Positions 39,940-48,162 of a stretch of 64,000 nucleotides of DNA are shown one piece after another; the stretch's first letter is position 1, and every line of letters starts with the position of its first letter. Source of the stretch: Anaerolineales bacterium (GTDB taxonomy: Bacteria > Chloroflexota > Anaerolineae > Anaerolineales > UBA11579). Where the stretch lies: the NCBI GenBank assembly GCA_019637675.1, contig JAHBVE010000003.1, positions 205,696 through 269,695 of the forward strand, in the 5' to 3' direction. Made by a program: the position numbers and the translations under genes. Under the pieces are notes generated by a model, which did no database searches, was not told where the DNA came from, and was given only the letters and a program-made list of their open reading frames with translations.

Positions 39940-40752
39940 CTAGAAGAGCGAATTATATTCAACCTTGGGGAAGACTGTGAGCTTGCCGCCGATGGTGGCG
40001 TCCAGCACCCGGCGGCCATCCGCCTCATAGGCCTGGCGGGCCATCTCATAGGAGCGCTCAGAGGTTTCGAGGTCGGGCAGCTGCCAGCGGAAGCCGGCGC
40101 CGAAGTAGCCGGCGTTGAAGTGATCCTTGTCATCGCCCTGCGAGGTGACGGTGGTGTTGGGCGCGCCCTGGGCGCTGAAGTTGTGGTCTACGCCGATCAG
40201 GATGACGGTTTCAAAGCCCATGTAATAGGCCAATTGCAGCGCCACATAGGTCACTGTAGCGCCCTCCCACAAACGGCGGCGCGCATCCGTGGCAAAGGTA
40301 GGCCCGTCGTAGGTGCTGTGCAGGAACATGGTGTGCTCGTCCGGCTGGATGAAGCGGCGCGAGCGCCAGGAGAGGAACTTGGGCATCTGCAGCGCCTGGA
40401 TCTCTGGCACGGTCTGCTCGATGACCAGGTCATTCACGCATACGAAGTAGCTGGTGGCAAAACCCCATTCAGGAAAGGCGAGATAGACGCGGTTCATGCC
40501 GAAGGTGCGCTCGTCTTTGAGCTTGCGCACATCCGTGTTGCGCAAGCTGGGCCCATTGCCGAGGATGAAGGCGCGCTGGCCGCGCTGGCTGTCTTTGAGG
40601 CTGGCCAGGCGAGCGATGCTGTCGCGCCGCCAGGGGTGCAGGGTTGCGGCCGGCCAGGCGGCGGCGTGGCGCAGCGCCAACAGGCCGGCGCTGCCCGCCT
40701 GCCACACAGGCTGCGGGGTCAGTTGTTTGATGCGCTGCTTGAGGGAACTCAT
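39940..40752 (-). CDS. DUF115 / MAF-like protein, possible nonulosonate transferase
   Basis: This 270-residue protein has the DUF115 features: RAFILGNGPSLRN (60-72, Rossmann-like), FGMNRVYLAFPEWG (about 84-97), CVNDLV, and VILIGVDHNF (about 183-192). In flagellin glycosylation, MAF proteins with this domain are linked to adding pseudaminic or legionaminic acid, and sialyltransferase-like proteins share it. In this NeuB/CMP-sugar synthetase locus a role as nonulosonic acid transferase is reasonable, but it is inference. It overlaps the SDR gene by 4 bases. Confidence 0.7.
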   Translation of the reverse strand: MSSLKQRIKQLTPQPVWQAGSAGLLALRHAAAWPAATLHPWRRDSIARLASLKDSQRGQRAFILGNGPSLRNTDVRKLKDERTFGMNRVYLAFPEWGFATSYFVCVNDLVIEQTVPEIQALQMPKFLSWRSRRFIQPDEHTMFLHSTYDGPTFATDARRRLWEGATVTYVALQLAYYMGFETVILIGVDHNFSAQGAPNTTVTSQGDDKDHFNAGYFGAGFRWQLPDLETSERSYEMARQAYEADGRRVLDATIGGKLTVFPKVEYNSLF

Positions 40753-41510
40753 TCTGTGCTGAGGCGCGTAAGCGCCCCGCCATCCACCACCAGGGATTGG
40801 CCGGTGATGTAGGCAGAGCTTTCACCATCGCCGAGGAAATAGATGGCGCGGGCGATCTCTTCCGGCGTGGCCAGGCGCTTGAGCAATATCTTGCCGGCAA
40901 GGTCGGCCTTGCGCTGCTGCATATCCGCGCCCTGCACATGGCCGCGGCCGAGCCCGGCCTGCAGCATGGGGGTATCCGTTGCGCCGGGGTGGATGGCATT
41001 GGCACGCACGCCGTCTTTGGCAAACTCGATCGCCATGGCACGGGTGAGCGCCAGCAGGCCGCCCTTGGAGCTGGCATACGCGCCCATCTCGGCCGAGGTG
41101 GCGAAGGCATGCACCGAGCTGACGTTCACCACGGCGCCGTGCGCAGCAGCCAGGGCCGGGTACAGGCCGCGGGCCAGCAGGAAGGGGGCGCGCAGGTTCA
41201 CGGCGTGGACGCGATCCCATTCATCCACACTGGTGTCGGCCAGCGATTTGGTGACTTGCACGGCAGCGTTGTTGACGAGCACGTGCAGGTGGCCGCCAAG
41301 CTGCTGGGTTAGCTGGTCTACTACGGCGTCCACCTCGCCCGCGGCGGCCAGGTCGGCCTCGATGAAGGTGACGCCATCCGGCCAGGCGGCGGCCGCGGCG
41401 GCATGGTCGATGGCCCAGATACGCCAGCCCTGCTGGTGGTAGTGCTCCACACAGGCGCGGCCAATGCCGCCTGCGGCCCCGGTAATGACGACGTTGCGAG
41501 TGGTTGCCAT
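40749..41510 (-). CDS. Short-chain dehydrogenase/reductase
   Basis: This 253-residue classical SDR has cofactor site TGAAGGIG (10-17), NNAAV (about 83-87), catalytic Ser in VSSVHAF (about 131), Tyr-x3-Lys in YASSKGG (about 144-150) and PG motif HPGATDTPM (about 174). Full length with DGGALTRL at the C-terminus. It oxidises or reduces a sugar or hydroxyacid hydroxyl. The substrate is unknown; its neighbours are nonulosonate activation genes and a D-2-hydroxyacid dehydrogenase. Confidence 0.9.
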   Translation of the reverse strand: MATTRNVVITGAAGGIGRACVEHYHQQGWRIWAIDHAAAAAAWPDGVTFIEADLAAAGEVDAVVDQLTQQLGGHLHVLVNNAAVQVTKSLADTSVDEWDRVHAVNLRAPFLLARGLYPALAAAHGAVVNVSSVHAFATSAEMGAYASSKGGLLALTRAMAIEFAKDGVRANAIHPGATDTPMLQAGLGRGHVQGADMQQRKADLAGKILLKRLATPEEIARAIYFLGDGESSAYITGQSLVVDGGALTRLSTE

Positions 41511-41519
41511 AGGCTGATT

Positions 41520-42497
41520 TTAGCGGGGCGGATAGGCCGCCGGGTCTAAATCAGCGGCGGGAATTCCGAGCCCGTCGAGCAGGTTGCGGATGGTGTTCCA
41601 GTGCACGCGTTCCCACGAGAAGGGGCTGGCGTTGGAGTTGTGCGGGGCCAGCAGCACATTCTCCATGCTGCGCAGCGGGCTATCCGCCGGCAGTGGCTCG
41701 TGCTCGAACACATCCAGCATGGCGCCGGCCAGCTTGCCGGCTTGCAGCGCGGCGATCAGGGCCGGCTCATCCACCAGCGGGCCGCGGGCTGTGTTGATGA
41801 CCACCGCGTGCGGCTGCATTAGGGCGATCGTGCTGGCATTCAGGATGTGGTGGCTGGTGGGATTGAGATCAGCATTCAGGCTGACGAAATCAGCCTGGGC
41901 CAATATCTCCTCCAGCGAAACCATGTCGATGCCGGTCTCGGCCAGGAAGCTGTCGGGCACGGGGGCGGTGTCGTAGCCCAGCAGGCGCATGCCGAAGCCG
42001 CGAGCGCGGCGCACGACGGCTTTGCCGATGCGGCCCACGCCGATGATGCCCAAGGTGCACTCGAACAGCGAGCGGCCGGGCAGCTTGCGCCACTCGCCGG
42101 CCTTGATGGCCTTGTCGAGCCAGGGGGTCTGGCGGGCAAAGCTGAGCACGCCAGCCATCACCGAATCGGCCACCGGGTCAGTGAACGCATCCGGCGTGTT
42201 GCGGATCTGGATGCCGAGTTCGGCGGCGGTCACCCGGTCGATCGAATCGATGCCGGTGCCCCATTTGGAGATCACCTTCAGGCGCGGAGAACAGGCGGCC
42301 AGCACCTCGGCGGTGTAGCGGTCATCGCCGCACACCGCACCATCGAACTGGCCGGCGTACTGCAGGATCTGCTCGGCTTCCATGCGCTCTTCGACGTGCG
42401 GCACGATGAGGTCAAGGCCGTAGGCCGCGAACACGGGGCGGAAGCGCTCGACCGTGGGGAGCATATAGGGGGCGGAAAGCAAAATGGTCTTGGTCAT
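41520..42497 (-). CDS. D-2-hydroxyacid dehydrogenase (PGDH-like)
   Basis: This 325-residue NAD-dependent enzyme has a Rossmann motif GIIGVGRIGKAVVRRA (about 148-163), the catalytic Arg in NTARGPLVDE (about 232-241), Glu in EHEPLP (about 263) and His in APHNSN (about 283-288). The full two-domain fold is present. It resembles phosphoglycerate dehydrogenase without the ACT domain. In this locus it may make a hydroxyacid precursor for a glycan decoration. It overlaps the NeuA-like gene by 4 bases. Confidence 0.9.
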   Translation of the reverse strand: MTKTILLSAPYMLPTVERFRPVFAAYGLDLIVPHVEERMEAEQILQYAGQFDGAVCGDDRYTAEVLAACSPRLKVISKWGTGIDSIDRVTAAELGIQIRNTPDAFTDPVADSVMAGVLSFARQTPWLDKAIKAGEWRKLPGRSLFECTLGIIGVGRIGKAVVRRARGFGMRLLGYDTAPVPDSFLAETGIDMVSLEEILAQADFVSLNADLNPTSHHILNASTIALMQPHAVVINTARGPLVDEPALIAALQAGKLAGAMLDVFEHEPLPADSPLRSMENVLLAPHNSNASPFSWERVHWNTIRNLLDGLGIPAADLDPAAYPPR

Positions 42498-43168
42498 GAA
42501 TTCTTCTTCTGGCGCTGCTGCATCAAAAAGTCTGCGATTTGGAAGTCAAGCTCTTCGTCAATATCCCAGGCTTCGTTGCGCGGGATGGGGAACATAAGCG
42601 GGCTGGAGCCGATGCGGTGGGCATGCTCAGCCAGGCTGGTGCGGCTGAAGATGTAGATGCACGAATTCTCTTCATAGATGGGTGGCAGGTCCTGGGTGCG
42701 CAACAGTTCTTTGGGGTTGTGATTGACCGCTTTGCCGTGCGCATCGTAGAAACGAGTCTGCAAGCCAGTGACACTGAAAAGGGAATCAACTTTCGGCAGG
42801 GCTTGGACAAACGCTTCTATGGCCTGATCGATGGTCTCGCTGCGCAGTAGTGGATTGGTGCTGTGAGTCTGCAAGTAATAGTCCGCCGGGATCTGATCCG
42901 TATCGTGCAGCAGGATCTCGTTCATGGGTACTTCACCGGCGCGTAGATGCTGCGGGCGTTCGATGACGCGTACGGCCGGGAAGTGCTCGGCCAGCCCGGC
43001 CTTGATGCTGGGGCTGTCAGTATCCACGGCGATCTCGGCGATGCCGCGGCAAGCCTGCAAGGCGCGCAGGATATGGTGAAAGAGTGGCGCGCCGGCCAAG
43101 GTTCGGTAGTTCTTGCCGGGCACACGCTCCGACTGGTCTCGCATGGGGACTAGAGCGACGATTCGCAT
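42494..43168 (-). CDS. CMP-N-acylneuraminate cytidylyltransferase-like (NeuA family)
   Basis: This 224-residue nucleotidyltransferase activates a nine-carbon or related acidic sugar with CTP. Seen: ALVPMRDQSERVPGKNYR (5-22, with the R..RVPGKN nucleotide loop), VDTDSPSI (about 48-55), LQTHSTNPLLR (about 99-109), and DIDEELDFQIAD (about 202-213, metal Asp pair). The first motif is MRDQSERV instead of the usual ARGGSKGI, so it is a divergent subgroup. Position between a hydroxyacid dehydrogenase and a GT2 fits CMP-sugar supply. Confidence 0.85.
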   Translation of the reverse strand: MRIVALVPMRDQSERVPGKNYRTLAGAPLFHHILRALQACRGIAEIAVDTDSPSIKAGLAEHFPAVRVIERPQHLRAGEVPMNEILLHDTDQIPADYYLQTHSTNPLLRSETIDQAIEAFVQALPKVDSLFSVTGLQTRFYDAHGKAVNHNPKELLRTQDLPPIYEENSCIYIFSRTSLAEHAHRIGSSPLMFPIPRNEAWDIDEELDFQIADFLMQQRQKKNS

Positions 43169-43171
43169 AGT

Positions 43172-44143
43172 TCAGGCGGCCTTATCCCGCGTGCGCGGGT
43201 TGCGCGCTTTGGGGCGGGCAGGCGCGGCCCGCGGCTCCAGCGCATCCGGCGGGTAGTAGAAGACCCGCTTGAGCTGGCTGCTGGGCTGGGACGGGTCGCG
43301 GTAGCCGCGGTAGGTGCCCCAGTATTGCAGAAAACGAAAGCGCGGGATATTGATGAGCTGGCGCAAAAACTGGCCTTGGCGCAGGGCGGCGGCATAGTCT
43401 GACAGCGTGGTGCGCACGAACAGGCTGAGGAAGTTGAGCAGGCTGAAGGCGCTGTTGGGCAGGATCTGGCGCAGGGCGATCGCCTCACGGCGGTGGCGGT
43501 TCATGATCTGCGCGGCGGTTTCGGCATGCACGTGGTACACGCCGGCCTCGGCAACATAGGCGATCTTGTAGCCCTCGGCGTGGGCCGCGCTGGCCCAGGC
43601 CAGGTCTTCCAACCCGGTCAGTTCTTCGTCAAAGGGCATGGTCTTCCATACACTTTTACGCACGGCCGAATTGGCATTGTTGGCAAAGCCATGCGGCTGC
43701 TCCAGGTTGGAAAGCTCAGGAAACCACTTGCGGAAGTGCTGGCCCTCAGAGAACTGGCTTTCGTCCGTGCCGCGCTGTTTGCCGTAAGCCATGGCCACCT
43801 GCGGGTCGGCGAACGGAGCGATCAGGTTTTTGAGCCAGTCGTCATGTTCAGGGAAGACATGGGCGCTGGCCAGCACCATCACCTCGCCACTGGCTTTGCG
43901 GATGCCCAGGTTGAGCGAGCGGCCAAAGGTGAAGTCTTGCGGTTTGATGTTCACGATCTTGACCTTGTGGCGGCGGGCGATCGCCAGCGTGCGGTCGGTG
44001 GAGCCCGAATCGACCAGAATGACCTCGGGATCAGCCAGGCTCTGGGACTGGATGGCGGTCAGCAGGCGGCCCAGATGCTTCTCTTCATTGAGAGCACGGA
44101 TAATTATGGAAATACGCGGAGTTTTTTTACTGCCAGGCGGCAT
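43172..44143 (-). CDS. Family 2 glycosyltransferase
   Basis: This 323-residue GT-A enzyme has ISIIIRALNEEKHLGRLLTA (about 10-29), VDSGSTDRTLAIA (about 44-56), the DxD-like SAHVFPEHDDW (about 93-103), and FANNANSAVRKSVW (about 153). It resembles rhamnosyl- and other WcaA/RfaG-linked GT2 enzymes. The C-terminus is Arg/Pro-rich and probably disordered. Donor and acceptor are unknown. A gap of only 3 bases precedes the NeuA-like gene. Confidence 0.87.
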   Translation of the reverse strand: MPPGSKKTPRISIIIRALNEEKHLGRLLTAIQSQSLADPEVILVDSGSTDRTLAIARRHKVKIVNIKPQDFTFGRSLNLGIRKASGEVMVLASAHVFPEHDDWLKNLIAPFADPQVAMAYGKQRGTDESQFSEGQHFRKWFPELSNLEQPHGFANNANSAVRKSVWKTMPFDEELTGLEDLAWASAAHAEGYKIAYVAEAGVYHVHAETAAQIMNRHRREAIALRQILPNSAFSLLNFLSLFVRTTLSDYAAALRQGQFLRQLINIPRFRFLQYWGTYRGYRDPSQPSSQLKRVFYYPPDALEPRAAPARPKARNPRTRDKAA

Positions 44144-44161
44144 TTAAGAATATTACCAGCG

Positions 44162-45493
44162 CTACTTGCGTAGATGCGGGTCTGTGGGCTGCGGCGTATC
44201 GCTTAGCGAGACCAGCCCTTTTTCGAGCAGCAGAGCGATGACTTCCCACACATCCTGAAAGCTGAGATGCAGCTCGTCGGCAATATCGGCCACGCGGCGG
44301 GTGCCATCGCAACGATCCATGATCTCGAAGCGGCGACGGTGGCCCTCGGCATCACTCTTGTAGTCTACCCATAGGCCATAGCCGGAGGCGAAGACCTCGC
44401 CTTTAAAGTGGTTGACGACATAGCGGTTGTGCTGGAAGGCCTGGAGGAGCTCGAGTACCAGCTCGACCGATTGCTCCAGCCGGTCTTGCGAAACGATAGC
44501 CGGCGTATCCAGGCTGGAGTGGTACTCAGGATAGGGGGCGAAGCGCGAAGCGGGCAGGTGCGGATCGACCACGCGGGAGAGCGAGAGCATGGGCACGCGC
44601 ACGCCGGGCGCATTGAACTGGCGCTCGTCGTTATCGATCACGGTGCGGAAGCCGCCCACATGGGCGCCGGGCTCGTAGCCGGCCAGCGCATTCACCAGAG
44701 CGCGGTCGGCCGGGCTGAACGGCTGGAAGGATTGCTGCAGCGCGTGCGGCGCATCATTGCCCAGCATCTCCAGGAACAGGCCGCCGATCATATTGGGGAT
44801 CTCGTCTTCGTGCTGGCTGAGGTAGGCGATCGAGCCCTGCGTCTCCGGGAAGATGAGCAGGCGCACGCCGTAGTAAGGTTGCTGCCCGGCCGCGGCGGCC
44901 GCCAGCAGGCGGCGGGCAACCTCGATGCCCACGACGACGCCAGTGAGGTCATCATTCACCATGGCCGGGTGGTCGAGGTGAGCGGCGAGCACAAAATTCT
45001 CGGGGCGCCGGCCGGGGATATAGACTTCGCCGATCTTTAGCGCGCCAGGGGTGAACTCTGAGCGGATGATGACACGATACTTCTCATCCGTGAGCGAGTC
45101 GCGCAGCGTTTGCGAAGCGCACAGCCCCCACTCGCGCTGGTAATACTTGAACACATAGGGAATCGCGTCCGGGTTCGTGACATGCACATGTAAGTGAGCC
45201 AACAGCTCTTCTCGGCTGACCTCGCCCTCAAAAGGCAACGAGTACGACACCACATGCAGGGGGTGGTCGGCATAGTCAAGCAGGCGGCGGCCATCCAGGG
45301 TTTCGAGATAGGCCTCGTGACAGGTCCACTTCTCCGGCACGGTCCAGCTCCACACCTGGGCGCCGCTGGGCATCGCGTGGATGGTCATGGGTACTTCCTG
45401 CGCCAAGCGCTGCAAGGCGCGGTCGTAATCATCCGACACCAGGTCACGCTTGAGCAACCACAACTCCTCGATGAGCTGCATCATGCTGGCCAT
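44162..45493 (-). CDS. DUF2172/DUF4910 aminopeptidase-like protein with C-terminal winged helix
   Basis: This 443-residue protein has zinc-peptidase features of the M28-like type: HLDHPAMVNDDLTG (172-185), LIFPETQGSIAYL (Glu217 region), and a final metal His in EYHSSLDT (about 324-331). Residues about 380-440 form a winged-helix-like end (CDGTRRVADIADELHLSFQDV), which I associate with HTH_47. Such proteins recur in surface-glycan clusters but have no proven reaction. The ATG at 45493 overlaps the AAC(3)-like gene's stop; a longer frame upstream is in that gene. It could deacylate or deaminoacylate a glycan intermediate. Confidence 0.8.
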   Translation of the reverse strand: MASMMQLIEELWLLKRDLVSDDYDRALQRLAQEVPMTIHAMPSGAQVWSWTVPEKWTCHEAYLETLDGRRLLDYADHPLHVVSYSLPFEGEVSREELLAHLHVHVTNPDAIPYVFKYYQREWGLCASQTLRDSLTDEKYRVIIRSEFTPGALKIGEVYIPGRRPENFVLAAHLDHPAMVNDDLTGVVVGIEVARRLLAAAAAGQQPYYGVRLLIFPETQGSIAYLSQHEDEIPNMIGGLFLEMLGNDAPHALQQSFQPFSPADRALVNALAGYEPGAHVGGFRTVIDNDERQFNAPGVRVPMLSLSRVVDPHLPASRFAPYPEYHSSLDTPAIVSQDRLEQSVELVLELLQAFQHNRYVVNHFKGEVFASGYGLWVDYKSDAEGHRRRFEIMDRCDGTRRVADIADELHLSFQDVWEVIALLLEKGLVSLSDTPQPTDPHLRK

Positions 45494-46266
45494 TAGTGCT
45501 CTACCTCTGGACGATTGCTGACAAGCGCCCACGGGTCCAGGCTCAGCAGAGCATCCGTTGCGGTGACGAAATCTTGCAGGCGGCAGAGGGCCAGCTGGCC
45601 GTGGTTGAGCGGCACGCTGCGCCAATTGGCGGAGGCTTGCAGAGCGGCTTGAATGGGCGCAAGGCGCAGCTGGGGGTCGGCGTCCATATCACGCACGAAC
45701 ATACGATAGCTGCGCGGCTGCCACTCCACGCCCACTTTGACCTGGCCGGCAAAGTCTTTCCAGTAGCGATACGGCACGGCGGCGCGCTGCTCACTGTAGT
45801 GCACCATGGATGCGGCCTGAATATCGGCGCCGAGCAGCAGGAGCTTGAAGTCGGCCTGCAGCATGCGGTCAAACGCGGAACTATCATCGAACGCGGAGGG
45901 CGCATCACAGGCCGCCAGCGCCTCGGCCGCCGCGCCCAGGGCGGCTACCGACTGCATGGGGTGCAAGGTACGCTGGGCGCCGGGCTGCTGACGCATGAAT
46001 TCGGAGAACACACCCATTCCCTGCGAAGGCGTAGTGGCCGGATCATACTGGCCGGTCTTGGCGAATTCGAACGAGAAGGCCGGCACCACCAGGGTGCCGT
46101 GCGGACCGATCAGGGTTTGCAGAGAGTCGAGATAGAGCGCCAGGCCGCCCTCGGGCTTGCCGAGGAATTGCACGGCGGAGTGGACCAGCAAACCATCGCC
46201 GGCCTGCACGCCGAGCGCGTGCAAAGCTTCGTCAAGTTGTGGGCGGGTGAGCGTGGCGAGCGCCAT
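45493..46266 (-). CDS. AAC(3)-family N-acyltransferase
   Basis: This 257-residue protein has the fold of aminoglycoside 3-N-acetyltransferases: GDGLLVHSAVQFLGKPEGG (about 19-37), GTLVVPAFSFEF (about 53-64), RTLHPMQSVAALG (about 94-106) and LLLGADIQAASMVHYSE (about 140-156). In sugar clusters members acylate amino sugars rather than drugs. The GNAT stop overlaps this ATG by one base, and the peptidase-like gene follows at once, tying it to the carrier-protein module. A role as acyl or aminoacyl transferase to a sugar amine is inferred. Confidence 0.85.
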   Translation of the reverse strand: MALATLTRPQLDEALHALGVQAGDGLLVHSAVQFLGKPEGGLALYLDSLQTLIGPHGTLVVPAFSFEFAKTGQYDPATTPSQGMGVFSEFMRQQPGAQRTLHPMQSVAALGAAAEALAACDAPSAFDDSSAFDRMLQADFKLLLLGADIQAASMVHYSEQRAAVPYRYWKDFAGQVKVGVEWQPRSYRMFVRDMDADPQLRLAPIQAALQASANWRSVPLNHGQLALCRLQDFVTATDALLSLDPWALVSNRPEVEH

Positions 46267-46751
46267 CACAGCACCTTGCGCACCAGGGTCAGATCGGTGG
46301 CGAAGCCGTGCTTGTGCCAAAAATCCAGTCCGCGGTCATTGCCAGCCTGGATCTGCACTTCGACCGAATGCACGTTCAGCTCGGCAAATTTTTGCATGGC
46401 GGCTTGCACCAGTTCGGCGGCCACGCCGCCACCGCGGGCAGCGGGGTCTACATACAAGTCACTGATCTCGCCGATCTGCTTGGCGCCCAAATAGGCCGGG
46501 CTCTGCTTGAGCCGCGCCATAAGGAAACCGACCGGCTGGCCGCCCTGCTCCGCCAGCCACAGAAAACTAAAGCGCCCCAGGGTGCGCTGAAAGCTGTCAG
46601 CCCACTTCTGCGGCGCATCTTCTACGATGGGAAAAGCCAGGCCAAGCGTGCGGTGATATGCATCCAGTTGCTGCCACAGGGTGGCCGCGGCGGGCAGGTC
46701 TTCCACGCCCGCCAGGCGGATGCGTACGCTGCCGCTGCCGCTTACGCCCAT
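46266..46751 (-). CDS. GNAT-family N-acetyltransferase
   Basis: This 161-residue GNAT has a strand pair and helix with the acetyl-CoA site: ISDLYVDPAARGGGVAAELVQAA (about 98-120, the R/Q-x-x-G-x-G/A loop is RGGGVA). An EVQIQAGNDRGLDFWHKHGF segment (about 133-152) supplies the C-terminal domain. The ATG overlaps the ligase stop by 10 bases. In this module it could use acetyl-CoA or an aminoacyl thioester on the carrier protein. The exact donor is unknown. Confidence 0.85.
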   Translation of the reverse strand: MGVSGSGSVRIRLAGVEDLPAAATLWQQLDAYHRTLGLAFPIVEDAPQKWADSFQRTLGRFSFLWLAEQGGQPVGFLMARLKQSPAYLGAKQIGEISDLYVDPAARGGGVAAELVQAAMQKFAELNVHSVEVQIQAGNDRGLDFWHKHGFATDLTLVRKVL

Positions 46752-47923
46752 GCACGCGCCTCACGCACGATGGCAGGCCACTTGGCGTGGTCAAGCCCAT
46801 ACTGGGCCAGGAAGGCATACGCCAGCCGCTCCAGGCCGAAGGCGACGCAACCGGTGTGAGCAGGCTTGCCATCCGGCAGCGTGATCTTGAGATGGCGACC
46901 GAAGAAGTCCTGATGATAGTTATACGAGCCGACCGCCAGGGTGCTGTCCTTGAAAGGCAAGCGGGCGCGGATCTCGTATTTCAATTGAAATGCATTCTGG
47001 AAGGCGGCTTGTTTGCGGAACTCGCCGACGAAGAAGGGGTCATTGGCGCTCTCGACCATATAGGCCAGACCCAGTTCCTGCAGCCAGGGGGTCACTTTTT
47101 TGCGGGCGGCCTCACGGTTGCCCAGCACATAGTCGGCCGAGCCGACGAAGATGACCTCACGCATGGTGAAGTCCCACAGGCGCTCCAGGCTGTTGAGATT
47201 GCTGGACTCGTAGCGGAAGCAGTGCCCTACCGCGGTGGCGGCCAACTGGCCGCCGGGCAGCGGCTTGTCGGCCAGGCCAAAGTAGAGGTGATAGCAGACG
47301 GCAGGTGAAAGCAAGGCCTGGATCTTGGAGAAGGACTCCTGCGGCGTGTTCAGGCCGGCTGGCTCGTAGGCGGCATGTTCGGCAAAGTCATTGATGACGT
47401 GCAGATCCTCGCGCAGGTGGGTGGCGAAGGTGAGCGAGTGCGGGAAGGCGCGGAAGTAGTTCACGCGGCCCAGCTTCTCAGCCGAGATCAGGGTCGGAAA
47501 ACGCTGTGGCTTGGCCCCAAATTCGGCGGCCAGCTCCAGAAAATAGTCCTCGAACACGCCGATCAGGTTGGCTAGCAGCGGGCCAAAGCTGTAGACCCCG
47601 TTGGTCTCTTGGTGCACCTCGCCGCGCTGCTCGAGCTCAGGCATCGGGTCAGCCGCGTAGGGTACATCGCGCTGCAAGTGATCCTCGAGCACTTCGACCT
47701 TGGGCTGGGACGCGCCGCTGGCCATGTCTTTGACCACGCTCTGCACCTTGGCCTCCAGATCAGCCGGAGCGGCGGTACGCAGCTGCAGGTCAATGCGGCT
47801 GCCATCCGCCGCAAGGCTGGCGGAGACGATGGCCTCATCCACGTAGGCCAATTTGGCCTGCACCTGGCCCACCAGGTGAGCTGGGATAGGTACGCTGGGC
47901 GTGATGGTCAGCTGCTCAGGCAT
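46742..47923 (-). CDS. Amino acid:[carrier protein] ligase, seryl-tRNA-synthetase-like
   Basis: This 393-residue class II synthetase core is without a tRNA-binding arm. Motif 2 is FRYES (236-240) and motif 3 GCVAFGLERLAYA (358-370) with Arg366. Candidate zinc ligands are Cys210 (SPAVCYHLY), Glu256 (MREVIFVG) and Cys359 (HTGCVAF), the Cys-Glu-Cys set of archaeal-type SerRS and of amino acid:ACP ligases. Residues 1-85 are an extra domain not in the short ligases I know. ATG at 47923 overlaps the ACP gene by 8 bases; a TTG further upstream is weaker. It should adenylate an amino acid and load it on the adjacent ACP. Confidence 0.88.
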   Translation of the reverse strand: MPEQLTITPSVPIPAHLVGQVQAKLAYVDEAIVSASLAADGSRIDLQLRTAAPADLEAKVQSVVKDMASGASQPKVEVLEDHLQRDVPYAADPMPELEQRGEVHQETNGVYSFGPLLANLIGVFEDYFLELAAEFGAKPQRFPTLISAEKLGRVNYFRAFPHSLTFATHLREDLHVINDFAEHAAYEPAGLNTPQESFSKIQALLSPAVCYHLYFGLADKPLPGGQLAATAVGHCFRYESSNLNSLERLWDFTMREVIFVGSADYVLGNREAARKKVTPWLQELGLAYMVESANDPFFVGEFRKQAAFQNAFQLKYEIRARLPFKDSTLAVGSYNYHQDFFGRHLKITLPDGKPAHTGCVAFGLERLAYAFLAQYGLDHAKWPAIVREARAWA

Positions 47924-48155
47924 GCTTGCTCTCAATATGCTGCAGGATGGCCGGCACGCTGATGAGGGCGCTGATGGTCTCGGCCGTGATCTCGATGCCG
48001 AAGGCGGTTTCCAACGCCACCATCAAGTCCATATGGCCCATCGAATCCCAGGCGGGCAATTCACCAAACTGCAGTTCGGGCGTAATGTCTTCAGGCGCGG
48101 CGCTGAACACATCCACAAACACGGCCTGGAGCTTTTGAAAATTCGTATCCTGCAT
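47916..48155 (-). CDS. Acyl/aminoacyl carrier protein
   Basis: This 79-residue, four-helix, acidic carrier has the phosphopantetheine attachment site Ser38 in AWDSMGH. Helix II reads MGHMDLMVALETAFGIEI, typical of ACPs that are dedicated to a partner rather than to fatty acid synthesis. It overlaps the ligase by 8 bases, so they are made together, the arrangement seen with dedicated aminoacyl carriers. Activation would need a phosphopantetheinyl transferase from elsewhere; none is in the window. Confidence 0.93.
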   Translation of the reverse strand: MQDTNFQKLQAVFVDVFSAAPEDITPELQFGELPAWDSMGHMDLMVALETAFGIEITAETISALISVPAILQHIESKHA

Positions 48156-48162
48156 GCCTGTC

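Noticed and set aside
45493..46266. Aminoglycoside resistance gene
   Set aside because: AAC(3) fold is present, but the setting within a sugar and carrier-protein module points to amino-sugar acylation rather than drug resistance.
46742..47923. A second seryl-tRNA synthetase
   Set aside because: No N-terminal coiled-coil tRNA arm and an overlap with an ACP gene; fits an amino acid:carrier-protein ligase.
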